From Candidatus Dadabacteria bacterium (lineage in GTDB: Bacteria > Desulfobacterota_D > UBA1144 > Nemesobacterales > UBA2774): 6,769 bases of DNA. The stretch lies in NCBI GenBank assembly GCA_030632765.1, contig DAOVUC010000092.1:1-6769 (forward strand), written 5' to 3'. Below are positions 1 to 5,808 of this stretch, piece by piece. The notes below the pieces were generated by a model. The model saw only the letters and a list, made by a program, of their open reading frames with translations, did not search any database and was not told the DNA's origin. The translations under genes were made by a program, and so were the position numbers. The first letter of the stretch is position 1; every line of letters starts with the position of its first letter.

Positions 1-506
1 GCATGGCTTGCAACGAGTTCAACCCTTTCAGTTGTGCTTGTGGGTGCTAGAAGGAAAACTAGATCGAGCCCAGCTTTATCGGTGTGTACTTTAAATTCGG
101 CAGCCTCTTCCGGAGGTAGATCCACAACAAGAACACCATCTGCGCCAGCCTTGGCTGCATCTTCTGAAAATTCTTTAAGTCCATAGTGAAAAAAGGGATT
201 GAAATAACCAAATAGTATTATAGGAACTTGAGACACTTCTCGAATACGTCTTATAGTGTCCAAAACACCCCTCAGAGTAGTGCCGCTCTCCAGAGCCCTT
301 TCTGATGCCAATTGGATAGCAGGTCCGTCGGCCATAGGGTCAGAAAACGGAATCCCAAGCTCAATAATGTCTGCACCGCTTTCTTCAAGCTTAAGAACAA
401 TCTCTTCTGTAGATTCGAGCGAAGGATCACCCGCAGTAATATAGGTAACTAAAGCAATTCTTTCCTTTTCTCTAAGTTCATTGAACTTATTTGTTATTCT
501 ATTCAT
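1..506 (-). CDS. trpA: Tryptophan synthase alpha chain, N-terminal part (cut by window edge)
   Basis: TrpA is a cytoplasmic TIM-barrel enzyme that cleaves indole-3-glycerol phosphate to indole and glyceraldehyde 3-phosphate and passes indole to TrpB. The frame starts at ATG 506-504 and stays open to base 1, giving 168 complete codons of a family usually near 260-270 residues, so the C-terminal third is outside the window. Visible motifs are ITAGDP (23-28), the catalytic glutamate E49 in [11 protein letters not shown], the catalytic aspartate D60 in [14 protein letters not shown] (100-105) and [11 protein letters not shown] (124-134). E49 and D60 sit at the same numbers as in the Salmonella enzyme, which supports this start. 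An in-frame TAA at 527-525 rules out a start beyond it. No convincing Shine-Dalgarno precedes the ATG. It lies 237 bp after trpB, whereas the two genes usually touch or overlap. The assignment is very secure. Confidence 0.97.
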   Translation of the reverse strand, partial: MNRITNKFNELREKERIALVTYITAGDPSLESTEEIVLKLEESGADIIELGIPFSDPMADGPAIQLASERALESGTTLRGVLDTIRRIREVSQVPIILFGYFNPFFHYGLKEFSEDAAKAGADGVLVVDLPPEEAAEFKVHTDKAGLDLVFLLAPTSTTERVELVASH

Positions 507-524
507 GAGTTCTTGTGTTGTAAT

Positions 525-581
525 TTATTTAAAGTGAAAAAGGCCGATCTTAATGTGCATTAAATCGTAGATTTTATTCAT
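525..581 (-). CDS. Possible 18-codon leader ORF upstream of trpA
   Basis: A short open frame starts at ATG 581-579 and ends at TAA 527-525; it would encode MNKIYDLMHIKIGLFHFK. AAGG at 592-589 lies 7 nt before the ATG, a plausible ribosome binding site, whereas trpA itself has none. The ORF is in the same frame as trpA and stops 18 nt before its start, so termination and re-initiation could couple the two. It contains no tryptophan codon, so it is not a classical trp leader peptide. Frames this short arise often by chance in AT-rich DNA, and the peptide resembles nothing I recognise. Confidence 0.25.
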   Translation of the reverse strand: MNKIYDLMHIKIGLFHFK

Positions 582-592
582 TGTGGGCCCTT
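537..592 (-). terminator. Hairpin plus T run before trpA (possible terminator or attenuator)
   Basis: Read on the minus strand, 567-558 (CGATTTAATG) pairs with 555-545 (CATTAAGATCG) with one bulged G at 549. It is followed by GCC and a run of five T at 541-537. A further outer stem is possible between 592-587 and 544-539, including a G-U pair, which would enclose the inner hairpin and take up part of the T run. The stem is AT-rich with a tiny loop, so on its own it is a weak terminator; the same symmetry could instead be a DNA-level operator. It overlaps the small open frame at 525-581 and ends about 30 nt before the trpA start. Confidence 0.35.
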
Positions 593-660
593 ATTCCGGA
601 TAGGTATTGCTATGTAAGATTAATAAAAATTCCAACCCCGTGCATCTGCACTTTGGTCAA

Positions 661-688
661 ACTCTAACACTTCCGTATACAAAGTCAA
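661..688 (-). promoter_or_regulatory. Candidate sigma70-type promoter for trpA
   Basis: On the minus strand TTGACT (688-683) is followed after 16 bp by TAGAGT (666-661). This matches the -35 box at 5 of 6 positions and the -10 box at 4 of 6. Transcription would begin near 654, giving a leader of roughly 150 nt before trpA. That leader would contain a small inverted repeat (GTGCA/TGCAC at 651-640) and the hairpin at 592-537. The match is moderate and such sites occur by chance in AT-rich gaps; its main support is the unusual length of the trpB-trpA spacer. Confidence 0.3.
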
Positions 689-743
689 GACTCGCTAGAA
701 CCATAAAGTAAGGCAATAATTAAGCCTAATCCGAGAACAAAAA

Positions 744-1952
744 CTATTGATGAATATCATTTTCTAATAGATCGACTACGGCATTGAGATCCTTATCACC
801 TCTGCCAGAGAGACAAATAATAATTATTGAGTCTTTTGGCATTTCGGGCGCCATCTTCATGGCATAGGCAATGGCGTGAGATGACTCAAGCGCAGGGATT
901 ATTCCCTCAACCTCAGATATAAACTTAAAACTCTCTAGAGCCTCCCCGTCAGTAACATTAGTATAAGAAACCCGCCCTGTATCATTCAGATAAGAATGCT
1001 CAGGACCTACTCCGGGATAATCAAGACCGGGCGCTATTGAGTGCGTCCCTTGAACCTGACCGTTTTCATCTTGAAGGAGATAGGTTTTACTTCCGTGCAA
1101 CACCCCCACCGTTCCTTCAGAAATACTTGCCGCATGGTTGCCTTTATCTATTCCTGCACCGGCTGCTTCAACTCCAGTCATTTTAACATTCTCATCTCCC
1201 AGGAACGGATAGAAAAGCCCCATGGCATTTGAGCCGCCTCCCACGCATGCGACCAGGAGATCCGGAAGTCTCTCTTCTTTTAGCAGTATTTGTTCCCTTG
1301 CTTCTTTGCCGATTACAGACTGAAAATCCCTTACCATCATGGGATAGGGATGTGGACCGGCAACGCTTCCGATGATATAAAAAGTATCTCTAACATTAGT
1401 AATCCAATCCCTCATAGCCTCGTTCATAGCATCCTTTAGAGTCTGCGTGCCTTGAGTTACCTCTCTTACCTTTGCGCCAAGGAGCTTCATACGAGAAACA
1501 TTCATAGCCTGACGTCTGGTATCTTCAAGACCCATAAATATCTCACACTCCATGTTCAGCAAAGCGGCAACGGTCGCCGTCGCAACTCCATGCTGGCCCG
1601 CGCCTGTTTCGGCTATTATTTTTTTCTTTCCCATCCGGGAAGCTACAAGAGCCTGCCCTATAGTATTATTAATCTTATGTGCCCCGGTGTGAGCGAGGTC
1701 CTCGCGTTTAAGATATATTTTTGCTCCGCCAAGCTCGTCAGTCATTCTTTGAGCAAAATAAAGCGGCGTAGGACGTCCTACATATTCTGATAAATAGTAG
1801 TTGAGTTCCTCTTTAAATTTGGGGTCATCCTTAATTTCCATATATGCCTTTTCCAATTGCAAAATAGCGGGCATAAGGGTCTCTGAAACGTACCTACCTC
1901 CAAATATTCCATAGTGTCCCAGCTGGTCAGGGAGCGTTGTTTTAGTTTCCAT
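744..1952 (-). CDS. trpB: Tryptophan synthase beta chain
   Basis: TrpB is the pyridoxal-phosphate subunit of cytoplasmic tryptophan synthase; it condenses indole with L-serine to make L-tryptophan. The 402-residue protein is full length for the TrpB1 type that pairs with TrpA. It shows the N-terminal [11 protein letters not shown] (19-29), the PLP lysine K93 in HTGAHKINN, the catalytic glutamate E115 in ETGAGQHG (115-122), the cofactor-phosphate loop GGGSNAMG (238-245), [11 protein letters not shown] (309-319), E356 in PALESSHA and S382 in LSGRGDKD. All key residues of the family are present. The ATG at 1952-1950 lies inside the end of trpF (11 bp overlap), and GAGG at 1965-1962 stands 9 nt upstream, so translation is probably coupled to trpF. 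Transcription likely comes from the promoter before trpF. A weak AU-rich stem followed by TTTTT just past the stop might reduce read-through towards trpA. Confidence 0.99.
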   Translation of the reverse strand: METKTTLPDQLGHYGIFGGRYVSETLMPAILQLEKAYMEIKDDPKFKEELNYYLSEYVGRPTPLYFAQRMTDELGGAKIYLKREDLAHTGAHKINNTIGQALVASRMGKKKIIAETGAGQHGVATATVAALLNMECEIFMGLEDTRRQAMNVSRMKLLGAKVREVTQGTQTLKDAMNEAMRDWITNVRDTFYIIGSVAGPHPYPMMVRDFQSVIGKEAREQILLKEERLPDLLVACVGGGSNAMGLFYPFLGDENVKMTGVEAAGAGIDKGNHAASISEGTVGVLHGSKTYLLQDENGQVQGTHSIAPGLDYPGVGPEHSYLNDTGRVSYTNVTDGEALESFKFISEVEGIIPALESSHAIAYAMKMAPEMPKDSIIIICLSGRGDKDLNAVVDLLENDIHQ

Positions 1953-2571
1953 TTTTTACCGCCTCAATAAATTTTTTAAGCTTCATGTGATCTTTTTTCC
2001 CAGGTGACTCCTCAACACCGCTGCTAACATCAACAGCATATGGTTTAACAGTGCTGATGGCTTGGGCAACGTTTTCAGGACTAAGTCCGCCGGAGAGAAT
2101 TATATTGCTGAGGTTTGAAATATTTTGTAATATCTCCCAGTTAAAACTCTTACCGGTTCCCCCGTATTCAGCATCAGAATACGTATCAAAGAGGATAGCT
2201 TGAACAGGATATTGTGCAACTTTATCCACATCCAAATTATCTTTAACTCTGATTGCCTTTATAACTTTTAAAGGAACCAAGCTGCAAAACTCAGGAGTCT
2301 CGTCTCCGTGCAATTGGACCATATTAATTGCAGTCTTATCTTTAATTGCTATTATCTCTTCAAGAGAGTGATTTACAAAAACCCCTACAGTCGTAATAAA
2401 AGGCGGCAAACTTGATATGACGCTCCGAGCAATCTCAGGGGCTATATACCTTTTGCTTTTTCTGTAGAATATGAACCCCAACGCATCAGCTCCCCACTCA
2501 CAAGCCAGCATGGCATCTTCCATATTCGTAATTCCACATATCTTAATCTTGGTATCAAACATATTATCCAT
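1942..2571 (-). CDS. trpF: N-(5'-phosphoribosyl)anthranilate isomerase
   Basis: TrpF is a cytoplasmic TIM-barrel isomerase that converts phosphoribosylanthranilate to the carboxyphenylamino-deoxyribulose phosphate used by TrpC, the third step from chorismate to tryptophan. The 209 residues match the single-domain form (about 200). Visible motifs are KICGIT with the catalytic cysteine C12, [10 protein letters not shown] (27-36), VQLHGDE (85-91), the catalytic aspartate D129 in ILFDT, the phosphate-binding LSGGL (159-163), DVSSGVE (181-187) and GKKD (191-194). Two starts are possible: ATG 2571, or ATG 2562, which gives [10 protein letters not shown] and is closer to the usual family N-terminus. 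A strong promoter ends only 17 bp before ATG 2571, so the downstream start would leave more room for a leader. It overlaps trpB by 11 bp. Stand-alone trpF followed by trpB and trpA is a common order. Confidence 0.97.
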   Translation of the reverse strand: MDNMFDTKIKICGITNMEDAMLACEWGADALGFIFYRKSKRYIAPEIARSVISSLPPFITTVGVFVNHSLEEIIAIKDKTAINMVQLHGDETPEFCSLVPLKVIKAIRVKDNLDVDKVAQYPVQAILFDTYSDAEYGGTGKSFNWEILQNISNLSNIILSGGLSPENVAQAISTVKPYAVDVSSGVEESPGKKDHMKLKKFIEAVKNGN

Positions 2572-2588
2572 GGTTATTCAGAAGAGAA

Positions 2589-2617
2589 ATTATAAAAGTT
2601 GGTTCTTATTATGTAAA
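2589..2617 (-). promoter_or_regulatory. Near-consensus sigma70-type promoter for trpFB
   Basis: On the minus strand TTTACA (2617-2612) and a perfect TATAAT (2594-2589) are separated by exactly 17 bp. The site lies wholly inside the 56 bp gap between the SGNH gene and trpF. Initiation would fall around 2583-2578, leaving only about 7-12 nt before ATG 2571 or 16-21 nt before ATG 2562. There is therefore no room for an attenuator or leader peptide at this promoter; any control would have to act on the promoter itself. I see no clear operator palindrome over the boxes. Confidence 0.75.
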
Positions 2618-2627
2618 GAATTCACAT

Positions 2628-3755
2628 TTACCGGATTTGCTGACTATTATCAGATTTGAGGTATTGATTTATAGATTCGGCAATTACTCTATACCCGTTT
2701 TTATTCGTATGGCCCCCGAAATTATTGGGATATATTTGCTCTTCTCCGGCTGCATTTCTCAAGGGATCCAGCATATCCACATAAGGGATACTATGATCTC
2801 TGAAATATGTTTTTACTAGTTTATTAACTACTTCTTCATTTTGCATAAGCCTATTTAGCTTACTAGAATCGGCCAGCTCTTCGCTCTTTAATATGAATTC
2901 TGAAAACACACTTTCTTTAGTTGGTATTATCGCAACCAGGAATTCAATATCATTTTCCTGAGCTAGTTGATTCATCTTATTGAACAACACAAGGGTTAGT
3001 CTAAGCCCTTCTCTGACTTCAGAGTTTCTCAAGGATAGCCCCTCTAACCTTCTGTCAGGAGTAAATCCCGTATGAATTCCGTATTCTGGGACCTCAAGCA
3101 TTAAGATATCCTCACCTTTTTTCATTCTTCTACTCTGCCTCAGGTTATCACCTATGAATGAAGAGCTAACAATTCTGTACAATACACTGTGAGCCGAAAA
3201 CCAATCACCAATATTGTTATTTGCTGCTATCTTCTCATCTTTGTTGTCTTCTAGAACTGAAGCAACTTCAGCATTTCTTAAATCTTCCCAAATTGGGACA
3301 CTATACACTGCGGAGAGAGAATCCTTTAAATCATTACCGAGATAAAAACCAACTATGATTAGTTCCGGATCAAGTTTTACGGCCTTTTCCTCCATTAAAT
3401 ATAAGTATTCGGCCGGACCGTATCCTCCTAGAGACAGATTATATACTCTCTTATTTGTAATTCTCTGAAGCATGTTGGGCCATGAGTTGCTAGCTGTCGC
3501 ACTGATACCATAAGTATGTGAGTCCCCAACCGCAACTATTTCAGAAGAGTCGGGAACTGACTTATTTCTAAAACCCCAGGAATCATGGGCTCCCGAATTA
3601 GGCTCAATTTTATATCTCAACACTTCGTCAGACACTGTCTGTGGCTTGAGAAAATCAATCGGATCAAAGAATATCCTGGAAAAACCCTCTGCGACTACTA
3701 GAGCTAAAATGAGTGAGAAAAATATTAACAGGAAGTTTTTGAGAAGATTATTCAT
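2628..3755 (-). CDS. Membrane-anchored SGNH/GDSL-type hydrolase-like protein
   Basis: The 375-residue protein begins with a hydrophobic segment (about 5-22) that should act as a signal anchor or signal peptide, placing the rest outside the cytoplasmic membrane. The body has the SGNH fold signatures: VAVGDSH (74-80) with nucleophile S79, the block II glycine in LSLGGYGP (107-114), the block III asparagine N141 in FYLGND, and a terminal His block GGHTNKNGY (347-355) with H349. The acidic residue that usually sits two or three positions before this histidine is replaced (F346, G347). Family members are esterases, lipases or O-acetyl esterases and transferases acting on lipids or glycans; the substrate cannot be read here. 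It starts inside the 3' end of the permease gene (8 bp overlap), so the two are probably co-translated. Near sulfotransferase and flippase genes, a role in modifying exported glycan is a reasonable guess. Family confident, activity uncertain. Confidence 0.85.
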   Translation of the reverse strand: MNNLLKNFLLIFFSLILALVVAEGFSRIFFDPIDFLKPQTVSDEVLRYKIEPNSGAHDSWGFRNKSVPDSSEIVAVGDSHTYGISATASNSWPNMLQRITNKRVYNLSLGGYGPAEYLYLMEEKAVKLDPELIIVGFYLGNDLKDSLSAVYSVPIWEDLRNAEVASVLEDNKDEKIAANNNIGDWFSAHSVLYRIVSSSFIGDNLRQSRRMKKGEDILMLEVPEYGIHTGFTPDRRLEGLSLRNSEVREGLRLTLVLFNKMNQLAQENDIEFLVAIIPTKESVFSEFILKSEELADSSKLNRLMQNEEVVNKLVKTYFRDHSIPYVDMLDPLRNAAGEEQIYPNNFGGHTNKNGYRVIAESINQYLKSDNSQQIR

Positions 3756-4950
3756 ATCTTAGGGCTTCAATAGGATCTAATTTAGACGCTTTACGCGCGG
3801 GGTATATTCCAAAAAATATTCCTATAATTGCAGCGACACTAAATGCCAATAATGTGGCTCCCGGGGAAATCACTACAGGCCAGTTAGTAAAATAAGAAGC
3901 TATTTGTGATCCGAGGATCCCTACCAGAACCCCAATTGCGCCACCTGCTAGTGAAAGCAGAACTGATTCTATTAAAAACTGGACTAAAATATCTTTTTCC
4001 TTAGCTCCAACTGCCATCCTTATCCCAATCTCTCTTGTCCTTTCGCTTACAGAGACCAACATAATATTCATAATTCCAATGCCTCCGACCAGTAGCGAAA
4101 TCGATGCTACGCTTGCCAGGAGGATTGTCATAATCCTGGAAATTGCAAAGATACGGTTTATTATGCTCAATTGACTCTTTATATAAAAGCTATCTTCCTC
4201 ATCAGCCCCGTAGCGGTGACGCTCTCTTAAAAGATTAATAATCTGAGTTTCAGCTATCGGAATATCCTCTGAGGTTCTTACAGAAACTGAAATGCTTTCT
4301 ACTTGATTTATAGCCTTTATACTTTTCTGAAACGTCGTGTAGGGGATCAATACAACATCGTCCTGATCCCTTCCTCCTGAGGTTTGCCCGAGAGAGCCCA
4401 TTACCCCTATTACATTAAAAATGTTTTTATTGATTCTAACTGTTTGACCTGCCGGGTTTTCGGATCCAAAGAGATTGGATGCGACTGTTTTCCCGAGAAC
4501 ACAGACTCTGGCTGCTGCCGCTACATCTTGATTATTAAAAAAATTGCCGCTATCAGGATACCAGTCATTAATATTTACAAAATCAGTCCCCACCCCTAAT
4601 ACCAGCGAATACCAATCCTGGCTCCCCCATATTATCTGTTGTCCTATATCAATAATTGGAGACACATGGGTAACCATCTCTAACTCTCCAATAGCCTCAG
4701 CGTCTTTAGGGGTCAGGATATATGCTTTTTCCTGAGATCCCACGCCTCTCTTGCCGGTCTTAACTATAAAAGAGTTCCCACCAAGGCTTGTCAGTTGATC
4801 TTCGATCATTTTCTCAGCACCCTGCGTGACAGCCACCAGGCATATCACGGCCGCAACCCCTATGATAATCCCCAGAGTTGTTAGGATTGAACGAATCTTA
4901 TTAGATTCGATAGCTCGGTATGCGACTTTAAATGCGGATAATGGATTCAT
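3748..4950 (-). CDS. MacB/FtsX-type ABC transporter permease (no ATPase domain)
   Basis: This is the inner-membrane permease half of a MacB-like ABC transporter, a class that couples cytoplasmic ATP hydrolysis to movement of substrates or lipoproteins across the periplasm (mechanotransmission). The 400 residues follow the family plan: TM1 (about 22-43) after the NKIRSILTTLGIIIGV motif, a large periplasmic domain (about 44-270) with DQDDVVLIPYTTF (195-207), then three helices around 272-300, 322-352 and 364-388. The signatures GGIGIMNIMLVSVSERTREI (289-308) and LDPIEALRYE (391-400) are nearly canonical. E. coli MacB is about 650 residues because an ATPase is fused at its N-terminus; here that part is absent. 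No separate ATPase or membrane-fusion gene lies on either side in the window. The ATG at 4950 lacks an obvious Shine-Dalgarno. It overlaps the SGNH gene. Substrate unknown. Confidence 0.93.
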   Translation of the reverse strand: MNPLSAFKVAYRAIESNKIRSILTTLGIIIGVAAVICLVAVTQGAEKMIEDQLTSLGGNSFIVKTGKRGVGSQEKAYILTPKDAEAIGELEMVTHVSPIIDIGQQIIWGSQDWYSLVLGVGTDFVNINDWYPDSGNFFNNQDVAAAARVCVLGKTVASNLFGSENPAGQTVRINKNIFNVIGVMGSLGQTSGGRDQDDVVLIPYTTFQKSIKAINQVESISVSVRTSEDIPIAETQIINLLRERHRYGADEEDSFYIKSQLSIINRIFAISRIMTILLASVASISLLVGGIGIMNIMLVSVSERTREIGIRMAVGAKEKDILVQFLIESVLLSLAGGAIGVLVGILGSQIASYFTNWPVVISPGATLLAFSVAAIIGIFFGIYPARKASKLDPIEALRYE

Positions 4951-5004
4951 TTGTATATGTGCATTGAAGCTTCTAAGAAGTTATAGAGCATTATGACACG
5001 CTGC

Positions 5005-5640
5005 TTAAAACTCGTAACCAAAAAATTCTATATCCCTCTCAAATCTTTGTGAAACCAGCTTTTTTGTTTCCTCAGAATAATAGGAACGGTAATTTCTGTG
5101 TTTAGAGCTATTTTTATGCGGGAGTGTAACATTATCTAAACCAAGGGTTTTGAAAACTGTATCCGTATCTTTATTAAGGTTCTCAAATCTGCCGACAAAA
5201 TCTACAATTAAAGAGCCTTCGCTATCGGTTATATAGTCCAGCTGGTTATAAAGAATGCTCTTTTTGCCGTCTATATCGTCAATTGTATCTACACAATTGT
5301 AAAGAAATTCATCAAACGAATTTGAATTAGAAAGCACATATTGTGTTAGATGATTGTATTTCCTCATACCAAATATCCTCTTATATAAAGTCTTCCTGCC
5401 TTTTTCCTGTATCATCGTGTACCACGATACCAACCTGTCCCAAGGGTTTCTGACAAATGCAACCTTATAATAATCGGACCACTGCTCCCCTAGCAACTCT
5501 CTTGCCCATAAAGCATGGTCATGAGTTCCCATAAAACTCTTTAAGTCAGGGATATTCTCTTTTAAAACAGCCTCAAAGCTCCTGCCAGCAGTTTTCTGTA
5601 TGTGAACAAATAAGAACTTTTTAGAATGTGATATAACCAC
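5005..5640 (-). CDS. Sulfotransferase family protein (PAPS-dependent, carbohydrate type)
   Basis: The 211-residue protein should transfer sulfate from PAPS to an acceptor, most likely a sugar given its neighbours. The 5'-phosphosulfate loop is VHIQKTAGRSF (12-22), matching the HxxKTAGTS pattern of Sulfotransfer_2-like families. The 3'-phosphate site is FVRNPWDRLVSWY (62-74) with R64 and S72. GTHDHALW (38-45) carries histidines that could serve as catalytic base. There is no signal peptide or membrane segment, so it probably works in the cytoplasm before export of the product. The start is GTG 5640-5638: AGAGGA at 5650-5645 lies just upstream, and the frame meets a stop further up without passing an ATG. 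A separate transcript is possible from the candidate promoter at 5717-5689. The gene lies between the flippase and the permease. Family assignment good, acceptor unknown. Confidence 0.88.
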   Translation of the reverse strand: MVISHSKKFLFVHIQKTAGRSFEAVLKENIPDLKSFMGTHDHALWARELLGEQWSDYYKVAFVRNPWDRLVSWYTMIQEKGRKTLYKRIFGMRKYNHLTQYVLSNSNSFDEFLYNCVDTIDDIDGKKSILYNQLDYITDSEGSLIVDFVGRFENLNKDTDTVFKTLGLDNVTLPHKNSSKHRNYRSYYSEETKKLVSQRFERDIEFFGYEF

Positions 5641-5644
5641 TAAT

Positions 5645-5650
5645 TCCTCT
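5645..5650 (-). promoter_or_regulatory. Ribosome binding site deciding the GTG start of the sulfotransferase
   Basis: AGAGGA on the minus strand stands 4 nt before GTG 5640 (5 nt counted from GAGG). It is among the clearest Shine-Dalgarno sequences in the window. Together with the lack of any upstream ATG in frame it supports the GTG start. Confidence 0.7.
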
Positions 5651-5688
5651 GAGAACTTAAGTAATTTATTTCCTTCTATTTAAGGGAA

Positions 5689-5717
5689 AATATATATCAT
5701 GAGAGGCTAAGATACAA
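5689..5717 (-). promoter_or_regulatory. Candidate promoter for the sulfotransferase
   Basis: On the minus strand TTGTAT (5717-5712) and TATATT (5694-5689) are 17 bp apart in the 168 bp gap after the flippase. The -10 box fits 5 of 6 positions and the -35 box only 3. Initiation near 5682 would give a leader of about 40 nt. The spacing and position are good, but the -35 match is weak and the gap is AT-rich. Confidence 0.35.
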
Positions 5718-5781
5718 AAGGAATATACCAAAGAGCTATTTAGAATCGAAAGAGTTCCTAAACTATTAAAACTCAAGTTGG

Positions 5782-5805
5782 GCATCGACGAATAATGTCC
5801 GACGC
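5782..5805 (-). terminator. Hairpin just after the flippase stop
   Basis: Read on the minus strand, GCGTC-GAC with one bulged G can pair with GTC-GATGC around a 7-nt loop (5805-5782), including one G-U pair. It begins 3 nt after the flippase stop codon. No T run follows in this direction, so it may stabilise the 3' end or act weakly rather than be a strong intrinsic terminator. On the plus strand the stem has an A-C mismatch but is followed by five T; no plus-strand gene is present to use it. Confidence 0.3.
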
Positions 5806-5808
5806 TTT

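Noticed and set aside
256..444. Plus-strand open frame of 62 codons
   Set aside because: It lies entirely opposite trpA, whose conserved catalytic motifs are on the minus strand, so it is an antisense shadow.
657..704. 15-codon minus-strand frame MVLASLDFVYGSVRV in the trpB-trpA gap
   Set aside because: It has no ribosome binding site and no Trp codons, and it overlaps the promoter candidate.
1452..1790. Plus-strand open frame of 112 codons opposite trpB
   Set aside because: TrpB motifs are unambiguous on the other strand; this frame has no recognisable domain.
4951..5004. TATAAC at 4985-4980 as a promoter for the permease
   Set aside because: The -10 box is fair, but at 17 bp spacing the -35 hexamer matches only 3 of 6 positions; too weak to list.
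5666..5785. Minus-strand 39-codon ORF (starting MPNLSFNSLG) between the flippase and sulfotransferase
   Set aside because: There is no ribosome binding site, the composition is not protein-like, and it overlaps the candidate promoter. It is likely chance in an AT-rich gap.
5703..5795. Plus-strand open stretch ending in LLKLKLGIDE with a T-run hairpin after it
   Set aside because: The translation looks protein-like and the hairpin is suggestive of a gene end, but there is no start codon and a stop lies immediately upstream. At about 31 codons it is within chance expectation.
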